This document shows, in pieces, positions 50,647-58,198 of a stretch of 64,000 nt of DNA (positions within the stretch are counted from its first letter, which is position 1; each line of letters begins with the position of its first letter). The notes below the pieces were generated by a model, which saw only the letters and a list, made by a program, of their open reading frames with translations, had not been told where the DNA came from and ran no database searches. The translations under genes and the position numbers were made by a program. Where the stretch lies: contig CAYNUS010000001.1 of NCBI GenBank assembly GCA_964400625.1, positions 195,510 through 259,509 on the forward strand, in the 5' to 3' direction. Origin of the DNA: DYFX01 sp964400625. Lineage in GTDB: Bacteria > Patescibacteriota > Patescibacteriia > SG8-24 > DYFX01.

Positions 50647-51594
50647 TCAGCGCCTCGTCTTGAACCAGGCGGCGGTGCGGCGGATGCCGAGGGCGAGGCC
50701 GATCTCCGGCTTCCAGCCGAGGTCCTTCTTCGCCTTCGAGGCGTCGAGGGAGCTGCGGCGGACGTCGCCTTTCGGCGCGGGACCCTTGCCGAAGCCCTTC
50801 GTCCAGCCGAACGCGGCGGCGATCTCACGCGCGACGGCGTTCACGCTCGTCTCCTTGCCGGTGGCGATATGCCAGACGCCGGACTTCGAGGCCTTGAGCG
50901 CCTTGACGTTCGCTTCGACGACGTCGTCGACGTAGACGAAATCGCGCGTCTGCTTGCCGCCGCCGAAGATCTTCGGCTTCTTCCCGTCGAGCAGCATCTT
51001 GCAGAAGACGCCGATGACGCCGCCCTCCCCTTTCTGGTCCTGGCGCGGGCCGTAGACGTTGGCGTAGCGGAGCGCGGCATAGCCGAGGCCGAACTGGCCG
51101 CGCGCGGCGGCGAGATAGTGCTCGAACGCGAGCTTCGCGACGCCGTAGGGCGTGAGGGGCGAGGGCGCTTCGGTTTCCTTCGTCGGGAAGGAGTCCGTGT
51201 CGTGATAGATGGCGCCGCCGGAGCTCGAGAACACGAACCGCTTCACGCCGTGGCGGAGGCAGGCCTGGAGCAGGGCGAGCGAGCCGTGGATGTTGGTCTC
51301 GGCGTCGCGGATCGGATCGGCGACGGAGACGCGCGCGTCGATATGCGCGGCGAGGTGGAAGACGGCGAAGGGCTTCTCGGCGGCGAAGACGACGTCGAGG
51401 CGCGGGCTCCCGAGGGCGATGCCGTAGAAACGCGCCGCCGGGTTCAGGTATTCGCGGCGGCCGTTCGAGAGGTCGTCCACGACCGCGACCGAAAAGCCTT
51501 CCGCCAAGAGGCGGTCGACGAGCGTCGAGCCGATGAATCCGGCGCCGCCGGTGACGAGGACGCGCTTATTCTTCGTCGTCATCTTCTTGGGCAT
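50647..51594 (-). CDS. NAD-dependent nucleotide-sugar epimerase/dehydratase (extended SDR)
   Basis: 315 aa. Rossmann start VLVTGGAGFIGSTLVDRL, VDDLSNG, LAAHIDARVSV, catalytic Ser in SSSGGAIY and PYGVAK (Tyr-x3-Lys), then KQTRDFVYVDDVV. It resembles UDP-glucose/GlcNAc 4-epimerases; the exact sugar is unknown. It supplies surface glycans with phosphomannomutase and the O-antigen ligase-like protein. It overlaps the prfB end by 29 nt; an alternative ATG at 51582 would shorten it by four residues. Confidence 0.9.
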   Translation of the reverse strand: MPKKMTTKNKRVLVTGGAGFIGSTLVDRLLAEGFSVAVVDDLSNGRREYLNPAARFYGIALGSPRLDVVFAAEKPFAVFHLAAHIDARVSVADPIRDAETNIHGSLALLQACLRHGVKRFVFSSSGGAIYHDTDSFPTKETEAPSPLTPYGVAKLAFEHYLAAARGQFGLGYAALRYANVYGPRQDQKGEGGVIGVFCKMLLDGKKPKIFGGGKQTRDFVYVDDVVEANVKALKASKSGVWHIATGKETSVNAVAREIAAAFGWTKGFGKGPAPKGDVRRSSLDASKAKKDLGWKPEIGLALGIRRTAAWFKTRR

Positions 51595-52709
51595 GGGATG
51601 CGAGATAGGCTTCAGGGTCGCGGAGCCATTTGAGGTAGGCCTCGATGAACGGTTCGAGGGCTCCTCCCAGGACGCCGTCGGTGTCGCTGGACTTCAGCTT
51701 GGTGCGGTGGTCTTTGACCATGCGGTACGGCTGGAGGACGTACGAGCGCGACTGGCTCCCCCATTCGGCGCTGTGATATTCGCCGCGGATGCCCTGCATC
51801 TCCTTCTGATGCTTCTCTTCCTCGATGAGCGCGAGCTTGGCCTTCAGCATCTTCATGGCGCTCTCGCGGTTCTGGATCTGGGAGCGCTCGTTCTGGCACG
51901 TCGTCATGATGCCGGTCGGGACGTGGACGATGCGGACGGCCGAGTAGGTCGTGTTCACGCCTTGGCCGCCGTGGCCGCCGGAGAGGAACGTGTCGATGCG
52001 CAAATCCTTAGGATCGATCTTCACGTCTTCCGTATCGCCGATGTCAGGCATGACCTCGATCAGCGCGAAGGAGGTGTGGCGCGCCTTGGCGGCGTCGAAC
52101 GGCGAGATGCGCACGAGGCGGTGCACGCCGTGCTCGCTCTTCAGCCAGCCGTAGGCGTGGCGTCCTACGACTTCGATCGTCGCGCCCTTGAGGCCGGCCT
52201 CCTGGCCCTTGGCCTCGTTCAGCATGCGGACGGTCCAGCCCTTCTTCTCGCAGAAGCGCGTGATCATGCGGAAGAGCATCTCGGTCCAATCCTGGGCCTC
52301 GGTGCCGCCGGAGCCGGAATGGAACGTGACGATGGCGTTGTGCGCGTCGTAGCGGCCGTTGAAGAGCACGAGGAACTCGAGCTCGGTGAACGTCTTCTCC
52401 ATCTCGGCCATCTGCTTCTCGATCTCGGGCCGGAATTCGGCCTCTTCGTCGGGCTTGAGGCCGGAGGCGAGGCCGACGAGGTCGTCGGCGCCTTTCTCCA
52501 GCTCGTCCCAGGTCTCGAGCTCCCGGCGGATTTCGGCGACCTGCTGGGCGATGACTTTGGCGCGGTCCGGCGCGTTCCAGAACGCCGGATCCTGCATCTG
52601 CTCCTCGTACTTCTTCAGTTCGTCGCGGGTGGCGGCGTCGTCAAAGCAACCTCCGCGTGGAGGCGATCTTCGCGCGGAGGGTTTCAACCCGTTCAAGGAT
52701 ATCTTTCAT
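51566..52709 (-). CDS. prfB: Peptide chain release factor 2, with programmed +1 frameshift
   Basis: About 380 aa from two frames. The first 22 codons (ATG at 52709) run to CTT-TGA (52646-52641) in the classical context: an internal Shine-Dalgarno-like GCGGAGG, 3 nt, then CTTTGAC. A +1 shift skips one T and continues at Asp-Asp-Ala-Ala-Thr (52642) to the stop at 51566. Downstream are the RF2-specific SPF tripeptide (RISPFD) and the catalytic GGQ (GGHGGQGVN). Low RF2 would favour the shift (autoregulation). Scanning for uninterrupted frames gives a wrong N-terminus. Confidence 0.95.
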
Positions 52710-52720
52710 AAAACTTTCCT

Positions 52721-52787
52721 GTCATTCCAGCGAACGCTGGAATCCATTTCATTAACGTATTGGATTCCCTGCTTTCGCAGGGATGAC
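52721..52787. repeat. GTCATTCC-type palindromic repeat, subfamily C
   Basis: 67 bp upstream of prfB with two hairpins, GGAATCC...GGATTCC-type and CCCTG-CTTTCG-CAGGG, bounded by GTCATTCC and GGATGAC. Confidence 0.75.
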
Positions 52788-52795
52788 ATGGCTAT

Positions 52796-53092
52796 TCAGA
52801 GCTTAATCTGTTTCGCGTACTTGGCGAGGACCGGTAGCTCCCAGGATTCCCCGTTCAGTGTCTTCACGATCGCCATCACGTTGATGACGAGGAGCGAGAG
52901 CCAGGCGGCCCAGCCGACGAACGGGATCCAGGCGAAGAACGAGACGGCGATCCAGGTCACGAACAGCGCGATGCCCTGCTTGGCGTGGAACTGGCAGAAG
53001 GGGCTCGACTTCTTCGCCATCGGGACGAGGAAGAGCAGGAGCACGTAGGAAAGCGCCGCGGTGACGCGATGGTCTTTGACGTCTTGGTTCAT
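52796..53092 (-). CDS. Tic20/DUF4870-like small membrane protein
   Basis: 98 aa with three hydrophobic segments (about 9-26, 41-60 and 63-82). The sequence HAKQGIALFVTWIA between segments 1 and 2 is typical of DUF4870/Tic20-like proteins. Function unknown. The start at MNQDVKDHR lies 8 nt after a TAGACT box, giving a leaderless-type arrangement. Confidence 0.8.
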   Translation of the reverse strand: MNQDVKDHRVTAALSYVLLLFLVPMAKKSSPFCQFHAKQGIALFVTWIAVSFFAWIPFVGWAAWLSLLVINVMAIVKTLNGESWELPVLAKYAKQIKL

Positions 53093-53100
53093 ACCCGGAC

Positions 53101-53106
53101 AGTCTA
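53101..53106 (-). promoter_or_regulatory. -10 box of the Tic20-like gene
   Basis: TAGACT on the minus strand, 8 nt before the ATG at 53092. Confidence 0.4.
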
Positions 53107-53142
53107 TCATTTTTCGGCCTTTGTTTCAAGGGGAAAACCGAA

Positions 53143-53161
53143 ACCGGCCGCGAGGGCCGGT
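53143..53161 (-). terminator. Terminator after the 236-aa gene
   Basis: ACCGGCC / GGCCGGT, a 7-bp stem with TTTCGGTTTTCC following on the minus strand. Confidence 0.75.
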
Positions 53162-53169
53162 CGGGGGCG

Positions 53170-53880
53170 TCAGATGAGTTCCTGGTCCTCCTGGAAGCGG
53201 AAGCTTTTCAGGATCGCGTCGAGCGCGGCGCGGACCGAGGCCTGGTCCTCCTCCGTGAACTCGCGGATGGTGCCGGGTTCGTAGACCTCGTAGACGGTGC
53301 TCGTGATGCGCGTGGCGAGCTCGTAGCAGTTCCCGTTCCGGAAGCTGCGGTAGTTCCAGCCGTCGAGGCGGTGGCTCATGGCGGCGTCGGCGAAGGCGAA
53401 GGAGGAGAAGACCGTCTCGCCGAGCATCACGGCGCCGTGCGCGGTCTCGGCGGGCTGGACGGCCAGGCATTCGGCTTCCGTCTCGATGTCGCCGCGGAGG
53501 TGGATGGAGAAGGCGGCGTTCCCGAAGGTGGTGCCCGCGAGTTCGGGCGGCGCGTACGGGAAGCAGACGAGCGCGTGCGCGGGATCGCAGACCGGGATGT
53601 ACCCGAGCGCCTCCATCTCCGCGCGGTTCCGGATCGGGACGATGGCGGACGGATACTTGAGCAGGAGATCGTGCTCGGCGTCGAGGAAGAGGCTCGTGCC
53701 CGGCTCCTCGGGCGCCATGAGGCGTCCGGTGTCGACCGTCGGTTCCACCTGGCCGGTCACGGAGGTCGGGTACGCCGACGCGTCGCCGTCCTTCCTGGCG
53801 ACATGCCAGACCAGCGCCGTCATGACGATGGCGGCGAACAGGCCGGAATAGACGACGCCGCGCGCGGTGGAAGGCTTCAT
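53170..53880 (-). CDS. Membrane-anchored hypothetical protein, 236 aa
   Basis: An N-terminal membrane segment (about 9-27) and an extracytoplasmic part with four Cys (VCDPAHALVC, ECLA, NCYE) and alternating strands and helices; it ends in a helix (about 210-230). No known family. The start at MKPSTARG lies 8 nt after a TATACT box. The gene lies just downstream of the groEL terminator and has its own terminator. Confidence 0.7.
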   Translation of the reverse strand: MKPSTARGVVYSGLFAAIVMTALVWHVARKDGDASAYPTSVTGQVEPTVDTGRLMAPEEPGTSLFLDAEHDLLLKYPSAIVPIRNRAEMEALGYIPVCDPAHALVCFPYAPPELAGTTFGNAAFSIHLRGDIETEAECLAVQPAETAHGAVMLGETVFSSFAFADAAMSHRLDGWNYRSFRNGNCYELATRITSTVYEVYEPGTIREFTEEDQASVRAALDAILKSFRFQEDQELI

Positions 53881-53888
53881 ATGCCGAC

Positions 53889-53894
53889 AGTATA
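53889..53894 (-). promoter_or_regulatory. -10 box of the 236-aa membrane protein gene
   Basis: TATACT on the minus strand, 8 nt before the ATG, immediately after the groEL terminator. Confidence 0.5.
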
Positions 53895-53897
53895 CCA

Positions 53898-53925
53898 AAA
53901 GACCGGCCTGAGCGGGCCGGTCTTT
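53898..53925 (-). terminator. Terminator of the groES-groEL operon
   Basis: AAAGACCGGCC pairs with GGCCGGTCTTT (11 bp, 6-nt loop). T follows on the minus strand. Confidence 0.85.
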
Positions 53926-53934
53926 CCGTTCGGG

Positions 53935-55611
53935 CTAGAAATCCATGCCCATGCCTCCGCCGTGGCCGCCGCCCGCGGGGGCGGCTTCCTTCTTCTCGGG
54001 GAGCTCCGCGACGACGGCTTCGGTCGTGAGGAACATCACGGCGACCGAGACGGCGTTCTGGAGGGCGTTGCGCGTCACTTTGACGGGGTCGACGATGCCG
54101 GAGGCCAGCATGTCGTCGACGAACGTCTCGGACTTCGCGTCGTAGCCGGCGCGCTTGTTCGATCCCATCTTGGCGGCGACGGAGGTGACGATGTCGAGGC
54201 CGTTCTTGCCGGCGTTCTTGGCGATCTGCATCATCGGGCTTTCGAGGACGGTCGCGACGATCTCGCGGCCGACGTGGCGCGAGGCGGCGACGGACGAGGC
54301 GTCCTTGGCCTTCTCTTCGCCGAGCTCGACCTTCGCGCGCAGGAGGGCGGAGCCGCCGCCGGCGACGATGCCGGATTCGAGGGCGGCCTTGGTGGCGTTG
54401 ACGGCGTCCTCGATCAGGAACTTCTTCTCCTTCATCTCGGACTCGGTCGCGGCGCCGACCTTGATGACGGCCACGCCGCCGGTCAGCTTCGCCAGGCGCT
54501 CCTGAAGCTTCTCCTTGTCGAAGTCGGAGGTCGCGGCGTCCAACTCATTGCGGATCTCGGCGATGCGGGCCTTGATGTCCGCTTCGCCGCCCTTGCCGCC
54601 GACGATCGTCGTCTTGTCCTTGGTGGCGGCGACGCGGGAGGCGCGGCCGAGGTCGGCGAGTTCCGCGTTCTCGAGCTTGAGGCCGATCTCGTCGGAGACG
54701 AGCTTGCCGCCCGTGAGCGTCGCGATGTCCTTCAGCATCTCCTTGCGGCGGTCGCCGTAGCCCGGGGCCTTCACGGCCAGGACGTTGAAGGCGCCGCGCA
54801 GCTTGTTGATGACGAGGGTCGTGAGCGCTTCGCCGTCGACGTCTTCGGCGACGATGACGAGCTCCTTCCTGCCGGTGGCGGCGACCTTCTCGAGCAGCGG
54901 GAGGATCTCCTGGATGGAGGAGATCTTCTTGTCGGTGATGAGGAGGTGCGCGTCGTTGAAGACGGCCTCCATGCGCTCGGGGTTCGTGACCATGTAGCCG
55001 GAGACGTAGCCGCGGTCGAACTGCATGCCTTCCACGTGCTCGGTCTCGATGCCGACGCCCTGGGATTCCTCGACGGTGACGACGCCGTCCTTGCCGACCT
55101 TCATCATCAGGTCCGCGAGGAGGTTGCCGACTTCCTCGTCATTGTTGGCGGAAATCGTGGCGACCTGGGCGATGCGGTCGCGGTTGCCGGCGATCTGCTC
55201 GGCCTGGGCGTCGAGGTTCTTCGCGACCTGCTCGACGTAGTCCTGCATCCCCGCGCGCATGGCGTGGACATCGACTTCGAAGCGGGAGGACTTGATCCTC
55301 TCGAAGCCGAGGCTGATGAGCTCCTGCGCCAAGAGCGTGGCGGTGGTGGTGCCGTCGCCGACGGAATCGTTGGTCTTGGAGGCGGCCTCGCGGACGAGTT
55401 CCGCGCCCATCTGCTCCGTCTTGTCGGACAGCTCCACTTCCTTCGCGACGGTCACGCCGTCCTTGGTGACGATCGGCGCGCCGTAGCCGCGGGCGATGAC
55501 GACGTTCTTGCCCTTGGGGCCGAGGGTCGCCTTGACCGCGTCCGCGAGCTTATCGACGCCGGCCTTGAGACGCAGGCGCGCGTCGTCTCCGTAGAAAATT
55601 TGCTTTGCCAT
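53935..55611 (-). CDS. groL: Chaperonin GroEL
   Basis: 558 aa. Cpn60 with KGKNVVIARGYGAP, GDGTTTATLLAQELI (ATP-binding, equatorial domain), the apical domain around FDRGYVSGYMVTNPE, and the Gly/Met-rich tail GGGHGGGMGMDF. It folds client proteins with GroES. Translation starts at MAKQIFYGDDAR (family-typical); the frame is open nine codons further upstream. It is the second gene of the heat-shock operon, separated from groES by a 118-bp gap that holds a palindromic repeat. Confidence 0.97.
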   Translation of the reverse strand: MAKQIFYGDDARLRLKAGVDKLADAVKATLGPKGKNVVIARGYGAPIVTKDGVTVAKEVELSDKTEQMGAELVREAASKTNDSVGDGTTTATLLAQELISLGFERIKSSRFEVDVHAMRAGMQDYVEQVAKNLDAQAEQIAGNRDRIAQVATISANNDEEVGNLLADLMMKVGKDGVVTVEESQGVGIETEHVEGMQFDRGYVSGYMVTNPERMEAVFNDAHLLITDKKISSIQEILPLLEKVAATGRKELVIVAEDVDGEALTTLVINKLRGAFNVLAVKAPGYGDRRKEMLKDIATLTGGKLVSDEIGLKLENAELADLGRASRVAATKDKTTIVGGKGGEADIKARIAEIRNELDAATSDFDKEKLQERLAKLTGGVAVIKVGAATESEMKEKKFLIEDAVNATKAALESGIVAGGGSALLRAKVELGEEKAKDASSVAASRHVGREIVATVLESPMMQIAKNAGKNGLDIVTSVAAKMGSNKRAGYDAKSETFVDDMLASGIVDPVKVTRNALQNAVSVAVMFLTTEAVVAELPEKKEAAPAGGGHGGGMGMDF

Positions 55612-55633
55612 AGGTGAGTATTCGTTTTTACTT

Positions 55634-55719
55634 GTCATCCCGAGCCCTGCATCTCGCAGGGCGTTAGGGATCCCTTTAAAAGCGATTCCTATCGCGCGCC
55701 TTCGCGCGCTCGGAATGAC
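55634..55719. repeat. GTCATTCC palindromic repeat, subfamily B copy 2
   Basis: 86 bp with ends GTCATCCCGAG / CTCGGAATGAC, inverted relative to 15367-15455. It sits inside the groES-groEL operon and could alter the relative amounts of the two mRNAs. Confidence 0.85.
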
Positions 55720-55729
55720 AGGGGAAATC

Positions 55730-56017
55730 TTATTCGATGACCGCCATGATGTCGGTTTCGGAAATCACGAGGTACTCCTGATCGTCGATCTTCACTTCAT
55801 CCGGGGAATATTTCTTGAAGACGATCCTGTCGCCCACCTTCACGTTCATGGGCGCGAACGATCCGTTGTCGAGCAGGCGGCCGTTGCCGATGGCGATGAC
55901 CTCGCCGCGTTCCGGGCGCTCTTTCTCGTTCGTATGGAGGATGATGCCGGACTTGGTCACCTCTTCCTGGGGAAGCGGCTTCACCACGACGCGGTCGCCG
56001 AGAGGACGGAGTTGCAT
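55730..56017 (-). CDS. groS: Co-chaperonin GroES
   Basis: 95 aa, the usual size. MQLRPLGDRVVVKPL at the start, the mobile loop around EEVTKSGIILHTNEKERPERG, and VGDRIVFKKYSPDEVK with IMAVIE at the end. It caps GroEL. It is the first gene of the operon controlled by the CIRCE operator 39 nt upstream of its ATG. Confidence 0.97.
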   Translation of the reverse strand: MQLRPLGDRVVVKPLPQEEVTKSGIILHTNEKERPERGEVIAIGNGRLLDNGSFAPMNVKVGDRIVFKKYSPDEVKIDDQEYLVISETDIMAVIE

Positions 56018-56055
56018 ACCGTGCTGTGCGTAAAAAGTTAGGGTGAGAGATGATG

Positions 56056-56082
56056 TTAGCACTCATATCCTAGGAGTGCTAG
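56056..56082 (-). promoter_or_regulatory. CIRCE operator of groES-groEL
   Basis: TTAGCACTC, 9 nt, GAGTGCTAG: the 9-9-9 CIRCE structure, with 8 of 9 arm pairs matching. It implies HrcA repression; hrcA is not in this window. The operator overlaps the expected transcription start. Confidence 0.93.
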
Positions 56083-56085
56083 TGC

Positions 56086-56116
56086 ATAGTAAAAGACACC
56101 CGGAAACGGGTGTCAA
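56086..56116 (-). promoter_or_regulatory. groES promoter, -35 inside the upstream terminator
   Basis: TTGACA (56111-56116) and TACTAT (56086-56091) with a 19-nt spacer, or TTACTA with 18. The -35 overlaps the 3' half of the hairpin 56095-56114. Confidence 0.6.
56095..56114 (-). terminator. Terminator of the SPFH-like gene
   Basis: GACACCCG-GAAA-CGGGTGTC on the plus strand, an 8-bp stem followed on the minus strand by TTTT. Confidence 0.8.
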
Positions 56117-56137
56117 GACGGCGGTCGGGCCAGTCCC

Positions 56138-56827
56138 CTAGCGTTCGGTGACGAAGCCGAGTTCGACCGTGATCGGGATGTCGCGGACGCGCTGGCCGCC
56201 GATGCCGGAGGCGTCGGGCGCGTAGGTGAGGCGCCGGGTCAGCTCTTCTTGGAGCCGTCGGCGGGTCTCGGGCGAGGACCAGATGGCGCCGGTCGGCGAG
56301 ACGCGCTTCAGGCCGTACTCGAGGGCGCCCTTGAGCTTGCGTTCGACGAAGCCGCCTTCGAGGCGGGTCCACGAGGGATCCGCGGCAACGTCACGGAGCG
56401 CGGCCTCGACGGCCGGCAGGACGTGCCGCTCGGCGATGGCGTCCTCCGAACCGTAGGTCCGGTGGATGGCGAGGATCTTCGCGTCGTCGCCGAAGACGCG
56501 GAACCGCGCCGTGCCGCGCACGATGAAACGCGTGCCATCGACCTCGATCTCCTCCTTGAAGGGGATGCCGGTCTCGGCGTGGTACGTGGTGACCTTGCCG
56601 AGGCCCTGCCAGCGCCAGCCGTCGACCAGCCAGCCGCGCCAGACGTCGGCGCCGCCGCCGAAGCGGGACTCGCACACGACGACTTCGCCGCGGTCGACCT
56701 TCTCGACGAAGGGCATGGCGAGGAGGGCGACGAGGCCCATGGCGAGCGCGACCGGGATGATCGCGAGCTCATGCATGTCGGCGAGGCCGCGGAACAGCGA
56801 ACGGAAGAAGCCGGTCTTTCGGGACAT
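56138..56827 (-). CDS. SPFH/band-7-like membrane protein
   Basis: 229 aa. One membrane helix (about 22-40), then VDRGEVVVCESRFGG, a turn with WRWQGLGKVTTYHAETGIPF, and EVDGTRFIVRGTARFRVF, reminiscent of the SPFH (prohibitin-like) domain, followed by a helical C-terminal half. The assignment is from pattern and not certain. The ATG is preceded by AGGAG, and a consensus promoter lies 45-70 nt upstream. It is a Shine-Dalgarno-led single-gene unit, upstream of but not in the groES operon. Confidence 0.6.
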   Translation of the reverse strand: MSRKTGFFRSLFRGLADMHELAIIPVALAMGLVALLAMPFVEKVDRGEVVVCESRFGGGADVWRGWLVDGWRWQGLGKVTTYHAETGIPFKEEIEVDGTRFIVRGTARFRVFGDDAKILAIHRTYGSEDAIAERHVLPAVEAALRDVAADPSWTRLEGGFVERKLKGALEYGLKRVSPTGAIWSSPETRRRLQEELTRRLTYAPDASGIGGQRVRDIPITVELGFVTER

Positions 56828-56871
56828 CGGTCGCTCCTGTCGGGACGTTGAAAGGACGTGATGATGCGCCG

Positions 56872-56900
56872 AATCTACACGAAAAACGCCGAAATGTCAA
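56872..56900 (-). promoter_or_regulatory. Promoter of the SPFH-like gene, -35 on the upstream stop codon
   Basis: TTGACA (56895-56900), a 17-nt spacer and TAGATT (56872-56877) on the minus strand. The TGA is the stop of the O-antigen ligase-like gene. Confidence 0.65.
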
Positions 56901-58198
56901 TCCCCGCTCTCCTCCCCCGCCTTGAGGAAGAGGCCGAAAAGGGCGCCGGTGAGGAGCGTGCCGGCGAAGAGGTCGTAGGGGAAGTGATCGAAGCAGGCGG
57001 CGACGATGACGACGATGGGCAGCGCGGCGGCGATGGCCACGCGCGGCGAGCGGGCGCGGCGCATGAGCCAGACGGCGTCGAACCACCAGGCGACGACGAA
57101 GCCCAGCAGGATGGCGAGGCCGAAGAAGCCGAGCTCCGCGCCCACCAGGAGCGGCGCGAAATGCGGGGGTTGGACGGCGAAGGGATCCTCCGGGAAGCCG
57201 AACTCGAGGAACGCGGTCGGCAGGTAGTTGCCGACGCCGGTCCCCATCGAGACGTAGCGCGTCATGATCTCGTAGCCTTCGGCGATCGACGAGGTCCGCT
57301 CCTCGATGGACTTCGCCTCGAGGCGGCCTTCGGCGGTCAGGCGCGCGGTCAGGACCGGCATCGAGAAGGCGGCCACGACCGCGGCGGCGAGGACGGCGGC
57401 GGCGAGGACCGGGCGCAGGCGGCGGCGCGCGGCCTTGTCGACGGCGCGCGGGACGGCGAGGGCGAAGCCGGCGGCGACGAGCGCCGCGAGCCAAGCGGAA
57501 CGCGAGAAGGTCGCGACGAGCGCGGCGGCCAAGACGGCCGCGAGCGGCAGGAGGAAGCGCCGGAGCTTCTGCGCTTCCGTGGCGAGCGCGAGGACGGCCA
57601 CGAGTCCGGCGGCCGCGTAGGCCCCGAGGACGTTCGGATGCGGGAGCGTGCCGTAGGCGCGCAGGTGCCGCCCGGAGGCGGTCTCGACGACGGAGACGCC
57701 GGCGTCGCGCGCATGATGCGCCGCCATCCCGAGCCACGTGGAATCGAAGCTCGTCTGCGTGAACGACTGCCAGAGCCCGATCATGGAGGACGCGCCGGCC
57801 CCGATCGCGAGGGCGAGGAGCGCCCGCGGCAGGCAGGCGCCGGACACCCAGATCAGGTACGCCAGCGCGAAGCCTTCGAAGAGATGGATGGCGCTGAAGA
57901 GCGCGCCGACGGTGTCATACGCCCAGAAGACCGAGACGAAGGCGTAGATCGGCAGGAGGGCCGCGACGGTCAGCCAGACGGGCGCGCCGGACTTCCGCGG
58001 CTCGCAGCGCGCGGCGGTGGCGAGCAGATGGCAGGCCAGCGCGAGCAGGATGAGCACCTCGAGCGCGAAGAGCGAGGCCGTCCCCTGCTCCCACGGCGCG
58101 CCCAGGAGCTCGGCGGATTCCTTGATGTAGCGCGCCTGCCAGGGCAGGAGCGCGAGGATGACGAGGACGAGGCGGTCACGCCAGCGGGCGAAGGACAT
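56897..58198 (-). CDS. O-antigen ligase/polymerase-like membrane protein
   Basis: 433 aa with about 11-12 membrane helices. A large loop with HLRAYGTLPHPNVLGAYAAAG is typical of the Wzy_C/O-antigen ligase family, and the second half ends with DHFPYDLFAGTLL. It probably ligates or polymerises a surface polysaccharide at the outer face of the membrane. The start at MSFARWRDRL overlaps the nucleotidyltransferase gene by 23 nt. No other glycan-assembly genes flank it. Confidence 0.88.
   Translation of the reverse strand: MSFARWRDRLVLVILALLPWQARYIKESAELLGAPWEQGTASLFALEVLILLALACHLLATAARCEPRKSGAPVWLTVAALLPIYAFVSVFWAYDTVGALFSAIHLFEGFALAYLIWVSGACLPRALLALAIGAGASSMIGLWQSFTQTSFDSTWLGMAAHHARDAGVSVVETASGRHLRAYGTLPHPNVLGAYAAAGLVAVLALATEAQKLRRFLLPLAAVLAAALVATFSRSAWLAALVAAGFALAVPRAVDKAARRRLRPVLAAAVLAAAVVAAFSMPVLTARLTAEGRLEAKSIEERTSSIAEGYEIMTRYVSMGTGVGNYLPTAFLEFGFPEDPFAVQPPHFAPLLVGAELGFFGLAILLGFVVAWWFDAVWLMRRARSPRVAIAAALPIVVIVAACFDHFPYDLFAGTLLTGALFGLFLKAGEESGD

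Noticed and set aside
51566..52696. prfB read as one uninterrupted frame from 52696
   Set aside because: The first 18 residues do not resemble RF2; the ATG at 52709 with a +1 shift at CTTTGAC restores the usual N-terminus.
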